A stretch of 64,000 nucleotides of DNA from Prevotellaceae bacterium MN60 (GTDB taxonomy: Bacteria > Bacteroidota > Bacteroidia > Bacteroidales > Bacteroidaceae): the NCBI GenBank assembly GCA_900199555.1, contig FZQZ01000009.1, forward strand, positions 1 through 64,000, given 5' to 3'. The position numbers and the translations under genes are program-made. Positions 16,081 through 27,394 of this stretch are shown piece by piece (positions within the stretch are counted from its first letter, which is position 1; each line of letters opens with the position of its first letter). Under the pieces are notes generated by a model. The model saw only the letters and a list, made by a program, of their open reading frames with translations. It did not search any database and was not told the origin of the DNA.

Positions 16081-17073
16081 ATGAAAAACTTTAGATTTTT
16101 ATCGTTACTAGGCATCGTTTTAGTTTGCCTGTTTACTATTACCGCTTGTGGTGATGATGATTCTAACGACCCACCAAGACCCGATGTGCCTACCGGCATT
16201 GATCCTATCATCCTTGGTACATGGGAAACTTATGCTATTGTTCCTAATGGTGGAAGTGAGATTGCTGTCAATAGTCATGATGAGTCAGTCTATGAATACT
16301 GGCATCGTTTCGTATTCAAAGCCGATGGTTCTTTTGATGGCTATTCTGTCAACTATCGTGGTGATGAGGAGATACGTGGACGCATTGAGCAGACCTTTAT
16401 TACTAAGACCTTCACTTTCAGTGCTTCTAAGAAGGTTCTCGCACTGCTCAACCTTGTAGAAGGCTACCACGATGTGAAAGACTTTAAGGCTGGCAAGAGT
16501 GTTAAAACTCAGGATATGGTGATTGAACTCAAGACCATCACTGATAAAGAACTATCTTACAATGTTAACTACGATGGCAAACAAGCACTCTTCAAAATGA
16601 AGAAGGTTGATGGTAATGGTGGAGATTCAGGTAATGGTGGAGGTAATGGCAATGTGTCTGCAAGCATGCTGTTAGGTTCTTGGGGAACTACCCTTATAGC
16701 TGGTTCTGCCACTGATATAGAAACAGGTAATGTCGTTGAGTCTTGGAATAATGACACTCCCAATGTGTCGGACAAGAAATTCATGTGTTTCGTTTTCTCT
16801 GAAAATGGCAATTTGGAAATCTTCTCACATGGAGACGACGATGCAGAACAGCAAGAACTGGTTAGTATGAAAGGAACCTGGACTCTTAATGGTAATATGT
16901 GCCATGTTGTTGCAGGGGATATGGTGCTTGAAGTAGAGATTATTACACTTGACGAAAATAATCTTACTTTCCATTATTCGTTACAGAAGCCATTCCGTCC
17001 TAGACATTCTGAGCAAACATACTTTGTTACCTATGACGAAACGATTTATCTGAAGCGATATATAATATCATAA
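16081..17073 (+). CDS. Lipoprotein with two lipocalin-like domains
   Basis: The 330-residue protein has a lipobox (FTITACGDDD, Cys near residue 23) and an acidic tail after it. Two similar beta-barrel-type domains follow: about 43-175, starting ILGTWETYAIV, and about 198-330, starting LLGSWGTTLIA. They are joined by a Gly/Asn/Ser linker at about 178-192 (GNGGDSGNGGGNGN). Each begins with the G-x-W that opens lipocalin-like domains of Bacteroidetes surface lipoproteins. The ligand is unknown. The gene is monocistronic, with a perfect promoter upstream and a long terminator hairpin downstream. Confidence 0.68.
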   Translation: MKNFRFLSLLGIVLVCLFTITACGDDDSNDPPRPDVPTGIDPIILGTWETYAIVPNGGSEIAVNSHDESVYEYWHRFVFKADGSFDGYSVNYRGDEEIRGRIEQTFITKTFTFSASKKVLALLNLVEGYHDVKDFKAGKSVKTQDMVIELKTITDKELSYNVNYDGKQALFKMKKVDGNGGDSGNGGGNGNVSASMLLGSWGTTLIAGSATDIETGNVVESWNNDTPNVSDKKFMCFVFSENGNLEIFSHGDDDAEQQELVSMKGTWTLNGNMCHVVAGDMVLEVEIITLDENNLTFHYSLQKPFRPRHSEQTYFVTYDETIYLKRYIIS

Positions 17074-17094
17074 CAGCTTCTGAATATTAGTTAC

Positions 17095-17142
17095 ATACGG
17101 CTTTGTTGAAAACACTTGTTTCAGCAAGGCCGTATCTCTTTT
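17095..17142 (+). terminator. Terminator of the lipocalin-like gene
   Basis: ATACGGCTTTGTTGAAA (17095-17111) pairs with TTTCAGCAAGGCCGTAT (17119-17135) with minor mismatches, followed by CTCTTTTT. Confidence 0.85.
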
Positions 17143-17171
17143 TATATTTTTGAATATTTTTTCTATTCCTT

Positions 17172-17192
17172 TTAAACCTTTCTTAGGTTTAA
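17172..17192. promoter_or_regulatory. Short palindrome upstream of carboxylesterase 2
   Basis: TTAAACCT (17172-17179) and AGGTTTAA (17185-17192) form an 8-bp inverted repeat 54 bp before the start codon. No promoter of the usual form is seen in this gap; the palindrome could be an operator. Confidence 0.4.
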
Positions 17193-17245
17193 GAGTCTAA
17201 CCATTATAATCAAACCTAAATACAATCGTTTATTAATAAAAACAC

Positions 17246-18790
17246 ATGAAAAAATTATTTTTGCCCCTTTTGCTCATGGTAGCTATGATGAGCCATGCAG
17301 CAGACAAGAATCCCGTGTTAACTATCGAGGGTGGTCAGGTACAAGGCGTCATTGCCGACGATCATCCTGACGTGTTCGTTTATCGTGGCATTCCCTATGC
17401 TGCTCCTCCCATCAAGGAGAATCGTTGGAAGGCTCCACAGCCCGTTATTCCTTGGAAGGGTGTGAAGATTTGCGACACCTTTGGTCGTCCCAGTTATCAG
17501 GCTATCCAATATACTGGTGGCTACTATACTGAGTGGGGCTATGGTAAAGAGGCAGCCTTCAGTGAAGACTGTCTGTATCTGAACGTATGGACCAAGGCTC
17601 CTGGCAAGGTCGGTAAGAAGCTGCCTGTAGCACTTTGGATTCATGGTGGTGGCTATCGCGAGGGCTTCGGTTCTGAGCCTGAGTTCGATGGTCAGGAGTG
17701 GGGCGCTAAGGATGTAGTGCTCGTTACTATCAACTATCGTCTGGGTATCTTCGGATTCCTCACCCACCCTGCATTGGCAGCAGAGAGCCCCAACCACGTA
17801 TCTGGTAACTATGGTATCCTTGACCAGATTGAGGCGCTGAAGTGGATTAAGAAGAATATCGAGCAGTTTGGTGGTGACCCCAACAACGTAACTATCTTCG
17901 GACAGAGCGCTGGTGGTGGTAGTGTTCGCACCCTTTGTGAGTCTCCTCTGGCTCGTGGCTTGTTCCACAAGGCTGTCATCATGAGTGCTCAGGGCTTGAG
18001 CATTCCCAATCCTAATGGTGGTGGCATGATGGGTGGTCGCTATAGTGGTGGCTCTATTCAGGATGCAGAGGCTAATGCTAAGAAGATGTTCGACTGGGCA
18101 GGCATGACCGACTTGCAGAAGATGCGTGCAGCCTCAACAGAGACTATCTACGCACTGCCTACCCTCTATCAGCAGGTAAACAATCCCGCTCCACAGGGTG
18201 GTATGATGGGCTTCATGCGTATGGGTATGGGCTTTATGCCTATGATTGATGGTTATGTCAGCGTGAAGAGCTTCGATGATGCTACCCGCGAGGGCACACT
18301 GGCTGATGTACCTTATATGATTGGTTTCACCCTCAACGACATGGGCGATATGGCTCCCAACATTGCAGAGTTCTGTAAGGTTCGTGCAGAGAAGGGTGGT
18401 AAGGCATGGGCTTACGAGTTTGCTCGCCCATTGCCCGATGATGGCTCACATCCCGAGGTTACACAGCGCTTGAAGGGTGCTTTCCACTCTTCCGACCTGT
18501 GGTTTGTATTCAAATCATTGAAGCACTGCTGGCGTCCTTGGACTAAGGGCGACTGGGATCTCTCAGAGAAGATGCTTACCGCATGGACTAACTTCGCTAA
18601 GTATAGCGATCCCAATGGTCCTAAGGGTGGCGAATGGAAACCTTGCACCGAGAAGACTCCTAAGTTTATGGTATTCAAGCTGAACGACAAGGATGCTGAA
18701 GCTTCATTCTTTGGTGCTCCAGAAAAGGATCCTAATCCTCAGCCATTCCCCTTCGGTGGTGCTATGCCTGGTCCTCGTCCCAGAAAATAA
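17246..18790 (+). CDS. Type-B carboxylesterase, secreted paralogue
   Basis: The 514-residue protein is closely similar throughout to the esterase at 9853-11340. It shares WIHGGGYREG, the nucleophile elbow GQSAGGGS with Ser221, and GAFHSSDLWFVFKSLKHCW. It differs in its signal peptide, which ends near residue 18 (MSHA-A) with no lipobox Cys, so it should be soluble in the periplasm or exported. It also has Gly/Met-rich inserts at about 252-270 (PNGGGMMGGRYSGGS) and about 310-330 (GGMMGFMRMGMGFMPM), and a Pro/Gly-rich C-terminus. Substrate unknown. It ends at a bidirectional terminator facing the starch operon. Confidence 0.88.
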   Translation: MKKLFLPLLLMVAMMSHAADKNPVLTIEGGQVQGVIADDHPDVFVYRGIPYAAPPIKENRWKAPQPVIPWKGVKICDTFGRPSYQAIQYTGGYYTEWGYGKEAAFSEDCLYLNVWTKAPGKVGKKLPVALWIHGGGYREGFGSEPEFDGQEWGAKDVVLVTINYRLGIFGFLTHPALAAESPNHVSGNYGILDQIEALKWIKKNIEQFGGDPNNVTIFGQSAGGGSVRTLCESPLARGLFHKAVIMSAQGLSIPNPNGGGMMGGRYSGGSIQDAEANAKKMFDWAGMTDLQKMRAASTETIYALPTLYQQVNNPAPQGGMMGFMRMGMGFMPMIDGYVSVKSFDDATREGTLADVPYMIGFTLNDMGDMAPNIAEFCKVRAEKGGKAWAYEFARPLPDDGSHPEVTQRLKGAFHSSDLWFVFKSLKHCWRPWTKGDWDLSEKMLTAWTNFAKYSDPNGPKGGEWKPCTEKTPKFMVFKLNDKDAEASFFGAPEKDPNPQPFPFGGAMPGPRPRK

Positions 18791-18820
18791 AAGCCAAGCA
18801 ACTACTAAAATATCTATAAA

Positions 18821-18857
18821 GAAACAGGCCGTCAAAATTTGACGACCTGTTTCTTTT
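18821..18857. terminator. Bidirectional terminator between carboxylesterase 2 and the starch operon
   Basis: GAAACAGG and GTCAAA (18821-18836 region) pair with TTTGAC and CCTGTTTC (to 18853), followed by TTTT. It serves both convergent transcripts. Confidence 0.85.
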
Positions 18858-20745
18858 AATATTCCAAGATGAGTGTTTGACGGGGAGTCAGCGATAAGTC
18901 TCTTCGCAGACTGTATTTCTTTCCAGTGACAACGTCAATGCCCTCCGTTTGGTCAGGATCAAAGAGCTCTGCATAGCGTTTCATCTGCATTGTAGCATCA
19001 CTACGCGTACCATTGACGATGGTGAGCACACCATGGCGATGCCAACGACGAGCAATCACATAGACACCCTTATATGGTACAAACTGCGTCTGATAGCCAC
19101 GGATAATCGTCTCATTGCCCTGACGCCAATGCAGTAAAGCGCTTAGCCAGTCAAACATATCATTCTCAGCCTTGGTACGTCCTTCACGAGTAAAGGCGTT
19201 ATGCTTATCGCCAGGGAATCCGCCGGGGAAGTCCTTACGCACATCACCATCTGTTACGGCCTTGGTACCATTCATCAGTATCTCCGTACCATAATACAAT
19301 TGTGGGATACGGCGCACAGTAAGCAACAGACCTAAGGCTTGTTTTAATGCCAACACATCCTGTCCGTTTTCCAAGAAGCGATTCGTATCGTGATTATCGA
19401 TAAATGCCATCACACAAGAGGGATTGGCATACAGATAATCATAGCAGAACGAGTTGTATAGGCGATTCATGCCTCGCCACCAATCATCGGTAGTCTCATG
19501 CTTGGCAGAGTCGAGTTCCTCTTGAAACGAGAAGTCCATCACCGTCTTCAGATAGCTATTCTCCTCAGACAACTTGCTATCCTTCTGCCAAGCAGCAGTA
19601 TATGCAGGCTGCGAGTTCCATGTCTCTCCTACGGTATTGAAGTTAGGATATTCCTCGTCCAGTTCTTTCATCCACTGTGCCATCGGCTTGCGATAAGCAT
19701 ACGGATAGGTATCCATACGAATGCCATCGATGCCAACAGTCTCTATCCACCACTTACTGTTTTGTATCAAATAGCGCATCAGATGGGGATTGTTCTGGTT
19801 CAGGTCTGGCATAGTAGATACGAACCATCCCTTCACCGTCTCAAGCATATCCACCTCAGAGGCATAGGGGTCTAATACGGGTGTTAACTTATAGCTCGTC
19901 TGCAGGAAGTCTGTACCGCGAGAGTCACTGGTACCTCCTGACTGTTCCAACCATTCAGGCAGGTTGAGCCAATCCTTCGAAGGCAGGTCAGCCACCCACG
20001 GATGTTCGAAGCCACAGTGGTTGAATATCATATCCATCACCACTTTCAAGCCTTTCTGGTGACAAGCATCTATCAACTGACGATATTGTTCGTTGGTGCC
20101 AAAGCGAGGATCTACACGATAATAGTCCGTACAGGCATAGCCATGATAGGTTGACCACTGACCATTATCAGGCGAGTCGTTCTCAAGGATGGGGGTAAAC
20201 CACAATGCCGTAACGCCCAGTTCTGTGAAGTAGTCAAGATGACTCATCAGTCCCTCCATATCACCGCCATGGCGCAATGAGGGAGCTTGTCGGTCTTCCT
20301 TATAATTATGCATACCCTTCACCTGCGACTGGTGGTGTGCGCCCTGTGCGAATCGGTCGGGCATCAGCAGATACAACACATCACTGATATCAAATCCCTC
20401 ACGTGCTGCCCCACTCTTCTCACGAGCCTTTAGCTGGTAGTTCACCTTTGTCTTATCAAACTTCAGCGTCATGGTTCCGGGCTTAGCGTCCTTCAGGTTG
20501 AGATACACCAGCAGATAGTTGGGCGAATCGAGGCGCACCAGACTATCTATGCGTACACCGGGATAGTCGGTTGACACCTGTTGTGCATCACGTATATTCT
20601 TACCATAAACCATCAGTTGTAGCTGTGGATTCTTCATACCTACATACCAGTCTGTAGGGTCAATGCGTTCTATCGTCAGTTTTGCCGCATTCATCGTGAT
20701 GACGCTTGTCATCGCGATAATCATTATGAATAATATTCTTCGCAT
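18856..20745 (-). CDS. susA: Neopullulanase/cyclomaltodextrinase-type GH13 enzyme (SusA-like)
   Basis: The 629-residue protein has a signal peptide (about 1-20) and an N-terminal beta-sandwich typical of cyclomaltodextrinases (about 22-115). The GH13 barrel has nucleophile Asp345 (GIRMDTYPYA), acid/base Glu374 (TVGETWN) and Asp453 (FIDNHDTNRF). A C-terminal beta domain follows from about 550. It should cleave maltooligosaccharides and pullulan in the periplasm, as SusA does. It is the last gene of the minus-strand operon, 23 bp after the pullulanase gene. The name reflects family and context; exact bond specificity is not proven. Confidence 0.88.
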   Translation of the reverse strand: MRRILFIMIIAMTSVITMNAAKLTIERIDPTDWYVGMKNPQLQLMVYGKNIRDAQQVSTDYPGVRIDSLVRLDSPNYLLVYLNLKDAKPGTMTLKFDKTKVNYQLKAREKSGAAREGFDISDVLYLLMPDRFAQGAHHQSQVKGMHNYKEDRQAPSLRHGGDMEGLMSHLDYFTELGVTALWFTPILENDSPDNGQWSTYHGYACTDYYRVDPRFGTNEQYRQLIDACHQKGLKVVMDMIFNHCGFEHPWVADLPSKDWLNLPEWLEQSGGTSDSRGTDFLQTSYKLTPVLDPYASEVDMLETVKGWFVSTMPDLNQNNPHLMRYLIQNSKWWIETVGIDGIRMDTYPYAYRKPMAQWMKELDEEYPNFNTVGETWNSQPAYTAAWQKDSKLSEENSYLKTVMDFSFQEELDSAKHETTDDWWRGMNRLYNSFCYDYLYANPSCVMAFIDNHDTNRFLENGQDVLALKQALGLLLTVRRIPQLYYGTEILMNGTKAVTDGDVRKDFPGGFPGDKHNAFTREGRTKAENDMFDWLSALLHWRQGNETIIRGYQTQFVPYKGVYVIARRWHRHGVLTIVNGTRSDATMQMKRYAELFDPDQTEGIDVVTGKKYSLRRDLSLTPRQTLILEY

Positions 20746-20768
20746 TTTGTTTTGGTTATATTAATATC

Positions 20769-22670
20769 TTAGTCGTGTAGTATCAGGGCTGATTGTGCAT
20801 CGGCATTCACTTGATTGCCTTGAAGTGTGCCAAGACCTTTCTCACTGATCTGTCCATCACAGCAGACAATGGTGTACTTGCCATTAGGAATCGATACCTC
20901 TACATCGCTCTTATTTGCATTGAGAATCACAATGATATTACGCCAATCGTCTCTGCCTGCATAATTCTTCAAGCGATAGGCCACAACACCCTTTGGAGCA
21001 TCCAAAAACTCTAGGTGTTTACGCACTAAGTCGGCATTACCCAAGCGGAATGCAGGATGATGCTTGCGCAGACGTGTCAGGCCCTGATAGTATTTCATCA
21101 CCTGCGGATAGCGCTGCAAATTCTGCCAATCTAGTTGGTTGATGCTGTCAGGAGACTCAAAACTATTATGCACTCCCTTCTTACTGCGCAATAGTTCCTC
21201 ACCACTGAGCATAAAGGGAACACCCTGAGAGGTGAATACTGCAGTCTGTGCCAACAGGTCGAGGCGAATGAGCTCGTCGTCGGGAATATTAGGGATGCTG
21301 GCCTTCAGGCGGTCTACCAGACACATGTCGTCGTGACAACTAACATAGCTAATCATCTGAGTAGGCTCCAGTGCCCAAGGCTCCTTCGAGTAGTTGACCT
21401 TCGTCATATCCACCTGCGGATGCTGGATGCCTCCTACGATACCATACTTCAAACTCTCCTCACACTGGGGAGCGCCACCTAGCCAGCCCGCCTTGGTATC
21501 ATTATCAAATGGGCCACGCAGCGCATCGCGTATCTCATCGGAGAAAGCAGCGATGCGGGGCATCTGTGGAATATTAGCCTTGACACCCAGTTGTTGTGTA
21601 GGTAGTGCACAACTGCCTGCACTCCAACCCTCGCCATAGATAAAGATAGAGGGGTCTATCTCGTCCACAGCCTTACGTATCTGGTTCATCGTCTCAATAT
21701 CATGACATCCCATCAGGTCAAAGCGGAAGCCATCAATATGGTATTCGTTAATCCAGTACTTCACACTCTCTATCATAAACTGGCGCATCATCGGCTTCTC
21801 TGATGCCGTCTCATTGCCACAGCCTGAGCCATTAGAATAGACAGCCTCCCCCGCCCCCTCCTGAAGGAGGGGAGTCTTGCGGTAGTAATAGTCGGGATAG
21901 GTCTTTTGGAAGTTGGAGTGCTCGATGTCGTAGGTATGGTTATACACCACATCAAGGATGACACGGATGCCACGATTGTGGAGCGCCTTCACCATCTCCT
22001 TGAACTCACGAATGCGAGCAACGGGGTCGGCAGGATTAGTGGAATAGCCTCCTTCAGGAACATTATAGTTCACGGGGTCGTAGCCCCAATTATACTGTGG
22101 TTCGTTGAGTCGTGTCTCATCCACAGAACCATAGTCATAGCTGGGAAGGATATGTACCGCATTGATGCCCAGCGTCTGCAGATGATGTAGCGCCCAAGGC
22201 TCTGTCAGGGCAAGGTATTTGCCAGGGTACTTGGCTTCCTTGCGAGCAACAGAGAAGTCGCGATGATGCAATTCATAGATGACCAAGTTTGAGGGAGACT
22301 TACAAACAGGGCGCTTGTCGCGTTTCCAATTCTCAGGATCAGTATCGCGCATGTCAAGGATATAGCCTTGCTTGCCATTGACACCTACTGCTTTGGCAAA
22401 GACACCCGGAGTATCGCCATGACCAGCATTAAACACATATGCCTGCCCCTTCAGGTCGCCCTTCACGGTAGCCGTCCACAGACAGTCGCCCATACGAGTC
22501 ATCTTTACCTTCTTCTTGCCTACCTTGACATAGCACTTGGCATTGTTAGGAGCAAAGAGCTTGAATACGGTCTGCTCGGGCGAGTAGGTCACCTCATCGA
22601 AATGAAAATTCTGAGCCGAAGCAAGAATACTCATAAGCAGACAGGTTGTAGTAATCAGTAGCTTTTTCAT
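20769..22670 (-). CDS. pulA: Type I pullulanase (GH13)
   Basis: The 633-residue protein has a signal peptide (about 1-19), a CBM48-like N-terminal domain (about 25-110) and a GH13 barrel with the type I pullulanase signature YNWGYDP at 193-199. Catalytic residues visible are Asp318 (GFRFDLMG) and Glu347 (YGEGWS). A C-terminal beta domain ends the protein. It debranches alpha-1,6 linkages; the signal peptide implies a periplasmic or surface enzyme. Residues 265-275 (KTPLLQEGAGE) are encoded by a GC-rich palindromic sequence that looks inserted between YYYR and YSNGSGCGNE, segments that are closely spaced in relatives as I remember them. It lies 3 bp after the GH97 gene, so co-transcription is likely. 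Confidence 0.9.
   Translation of the reverse strand: MKKLLITTTCLLMSILASAQNFHFDEVTYSPEQTVFKLFAPNNAKCYVKVGKKKVKMTRMGDCLWTATVKGDLKGQAYVFNAGHGDTPGVFAKAVGVNGKQGYILDMRDTDPENWKRDKRPVCKSPSNLVIYELHHRDFSVARKEAKYPGKYLALTEPWALHHLQTLGINAVHILPSYDYGSVDETRLNEPQYNWGYDPVNYNVPEGGYSTNPADPVARIREFKEMVKALHNRGIRVILDVVYNHTYDIEHSNFQKTYPDYYYRKTPLLQEGAGEAVYSNGSGCGNETASEKPMMRQFMIESVKYWINEYHIDGFRFDLMGCHDIETMNQIRKAVDEIDPSIFIYGEGWSAGSCALPTQQLGVKANIPQMPRIAAFSDEIRDALRGPFDNDTKAGWLGGAPQCEESLKYGIVGGIQHPQVDMTKVNYSKEPWALEPTQMISYVSCHDDMCLVDRLKASIPNIPDDELIRLDLLAQTAVFTSQGVPFMLSGEELLRSKKGVHNSFESPDSINQLDWQNLQRYPQVMKYYQGLTRLRKHHPAFRLGNADLVRKHLEFLDAPKGVVAYRLKNYAGRDDWRNIIVILNANKSDVEVSIPNGKYTIVCCDGQISEKGLGTLQGNQVNADAQSALILHD
21855..21872. 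repeat. Perfect GC-rich palindrome inside pulA
   Basis: CCCCTCCT (21855-21862) and AGGAGGGG (21865-21872) are perfect inverted arms around GA. The surrounding sequence resembles a short repeat often seen between genes in Bacteroidetes genomes. It is in frame and encodes PLLQEG within the pullulanase. Confidence 0.75.
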
Positions 22671-22673
22671 TGT

Positions 22674-24989
<2,316 letters not shown>

Positions 24990-25000
24990 TTACCTTTCAG

Positions 25001-27373
25001 TTACTTTCTTCCACTCTGTGTTATCAGTGTCTTGATATTCTCGTTAAACTCGTCTTCTTTCAGCAGCTGCTCAAGAGTGAGGTGCATACGATAGCGCCAA
25101 TAGTAACGAGGGATAGCAGGGATATTGATGCGCTCGGCATTCTGGTCGGGCAGGCGCAACTTCTCATCGATACTCAGCCAGTCTTGCAATGACAATAGGC
25201 AGAGCATAGAGGGCGATGTCAGCTGACGACTCACAATATCTTTTGCCAACCAGCCTGGCAATGGATGAGGGGCTGCATCACTGCGGCGCAAAGGTCCATT
25301 ATAGTAGGCTTGTGTCTGCTCCCAGTCTTCATCCCACCACTGGCGCAGCGTCGGCATATCGTGAGTAGAGAAGGTACATACACTACGATAGGGGTTGTGC
25401 GACAACTTGCCAAAGCGAATATTAGGATCCTTCGGCATGGTCTGTATCTCTAACGTCAGGATACGCAACTCGTTCATCACCCAAGGTACGCAGTCGGGCA
25501 CCATTCCCAAATCTTCTGCACAGCACAACATACGGGTGGCTTGTGTCAGTCTAGGCAACTTCTTCATCGCCTCCTGATACCAGAACTGGTTGTTGCGACG
25601 ATAGAAATAGTCGTTATACAAGCGGTTGAAGTTATACTTCTCGCCATCGTTCAAGCGCTCATAAGCCTCCTGATATTGTACAGCAATACGTGGATGCCAA
25701 CGGTCGCTGCGCTTATGATCTACCAAGAACAGGTCGTCATGTCCATAGATGCCATAGCCTTCAATCTCCTCACGACTCAGTCCTAAGGCTGGTGCAAATT
25801 GTCCCATCAGTCCCGACTTCTCAGGCATAGGAATCTCCCAAATGCGGAAGAATCCCAAAACATGGTCGATACGATAAGCATCAAAGTATTCTGCCATCTT
25901 GCGGAAGCGGCGCACCCACCACTGACAACCATCCTTCAGCATCTCATCCCAGTTGTAGGTGGGGAATCCCCAGTTCTGTCCGTCAGCTGAGAAGGGATCG
26001 GGCGGAGCACCAGCCTGACCGTTCAGGTTGAAGTATTTAGGTTCTACCCATGCCTCCACGCCATCGCGCGAGATGCCAATAGGGATATCGCCCTTTAATA
26101 CTACTCTATGCTTGCGGGCATACTCATGGGCAGCGCGCATCTGCTGGTCGAGGTTATATTGCACGTAGTACCAGAACTCTACTTGCCCCTCCTTGTCACG
26201 ATTAACACAGAACTGAGCATAGGGTTCCAGCCATTCCTTGTTATTGTTATAGAACTCTTTATAACTCTTAGTAGCCTTTACGCGCTTCCACTCTTGTTCA
26301 AACAACACATGCAGATAGTCCAGTTTAGCTTTGAACATACGCTCGTAGTCTATCTGTGGCAGGCTGTTCAGCTCTTGGCGCAGCGCCTCAAATTGCGTTT
26401 TTGCTTCCTTATCTTTTATCTCTGGCAACTGGCGAAAATCCGTATATTGTGGATGCAGGGCATAGATGCTGATACAGTTATAGGGATAACTGTCTTGCCA
26501 AGTGCCGGTCATATTGGTATCGTTGATGGGCAACACCTGAATAAAGCGCTGCTCGGTTCTGGCAGCCCAATCAACCATCATCTTCAGGTCGCCAAAGTCG
26601 CCCACACCAAAGCTTCCCTCACTACGTAGCGAGAAGATGGGAATTACCGTGCCCGCGCCCTTCCACGGATAAATGGAGAAGTTGGCTTGCGACAACTCAT
26701 AGACGAGTGCCTCTTTATCGCCCATATTGGGCACATCGATGCAGCGGTTCTCGCCTTGCTCCCAGAGAACTGTATTCTCTGACTCTGTACCAAGCACGAT
26801 AAACTTAAACTCAAAGTAACCTATGGGCAAGTTCGTAGCATCAAGACATGCTACCCACTCGTGTGGAGCATGCTCTGTCATAGGTACAGCCTTCTGCGTA
26901 TCCCAAGCACCCAGCACGGCAGGCTCACCCACCATAGCCAGACGTTCACCTATACGCAACTGCGGTGCACGTACCTTGATGATGAGCGTACGTACATAAC
27001 TACTCTGGCTACAAGGTTTACACTCCGATGGCATCACACACTCTGTAAAGGCAGAGCTATAGAGATAGGCGTCCTCAGGGATGTCTATCCAGTGGTCATA
27101 TACCGTATAGTGGTTGATCTTCTTGCCTACGAGTTCTATACGATGAGTCTCTATCAGCCACTCCTGACGGAGCAACTCTTTTCCACGCATCAGACAATAA
27201 TAGTAGTCAATGGCAGTACCAACCTTCCATGTGTCGGCAATCTCTACATACCAGTGATAACCATCAAGAGTAGACATCCTATGCTGACTGACTCTATCAT
27301 TATTCTGCTTGATGTTTAGCACCAAGTCCTCACCAAAGGTCGTTTGGTATTCTATATTAAATAGCAGTTTCAT
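25001..27373 (-). CDS. malQ: 4-alpha-glucanotransferase (GH77, DPE2-like) with N-terminal starch-binding domains
   Basis: The 790-residue protein has no signal peptide and should act in the cytoplasm on imported maltose and maltooligosaccharides. Two CBM20-like domains come first (about 1-120 and 128-240; the second contains GEPAVLGAWDTQKAVPM). The GH77 barrel follows from about 250 with IFSLRSEGSFGVGDFGDLK, nucleophile Asp503 (YRIDHVLGFFR), acid/base Glu620 (CAEDLG) and Asp672 (STHDMPTLRQWW). The CBM20-CBM20-GH77 layout is that of plant DPE2 and its Bacteroidetes relatives. It sits 21 bp after the MFS transporter gene in the minus-strand starch operon, matching transporter-then-enzyme logic. 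Confidence 0.92.
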   Translation of the reverse strand: MKLLFNIEYQTTFGEDLVLNIKQNNDRVSQHRMSTLDGYHWYVEIADTWKVGTAIDYYYCLMRGKELLRQEWLIETHRIELVGKKINHYTVYDHWIDIPEDAYLYSSAFTECVMPSECKPCSQSSYVRTLIIKVRAPQLRIGERLAMVGEPAVLGAWDTQKAVPMTEHAPHEWVACLDATNLPIGYFEFKFIVLGTESENTVLWEQGENRCIDVPNMGDKEALVYELSQANFSIYPWKGAGTVIPIFSLRSEGSFGVGDFGDLKMMVDWAARTEQRFIQVLPINDTNMTGTWQDSYPYNCISIYALHPQYTDFRQLPEIKDKEAKTQFEALRQELNSLPQIDYERMFKAKLDYLHVLFEQEWKRVKATKSYKEFYNNNKEWLEPYAQFCVNRDKEGQVEFWYYVQYNLDQQMRAAHEYARKHRVVLKGDIPIGISRDGVEAWVEPKYFNLNGQAGAPPDPFSADGQNWGFPTYNWDEMLKDGCQWWVRRFRKMAEYFDAYRIDHVLGFFRIWEIPMPEKSGLMGQFAPALGLSREEIEGYGIYGHDDLFLVDHKRSDRWHPRIAVQYQEAYERLNDGEKYNFNRLYNDYFYRRNNQFWYQEAMKKLPRLTQATRMLCCAEDLGMVPDCVPWVMNELRILTLEIQTMPKDPNIRFGKLSHNPYRSVCTFSTHDMPTLRQWWDEDWEQTQAYYNGPLRRSDAAPHPLPGWLAKDIVSRQLTSPSMLCLLSLQDWLSIDEKLRLPDQNAERINIPAIPRYYWRYRMHLTLEQLLKEDEFNENIKTLITQSGRK

Positions 27374-27394
27374 AGCTGTATAATGGTTTATTAC

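Noticed and set aside
17145..17152. TAttTTTG match downstream of the lipocalin-like gene
   Set aside because: It lies in the T-rich tail of a terminator and has no -33 partner at the right distance.
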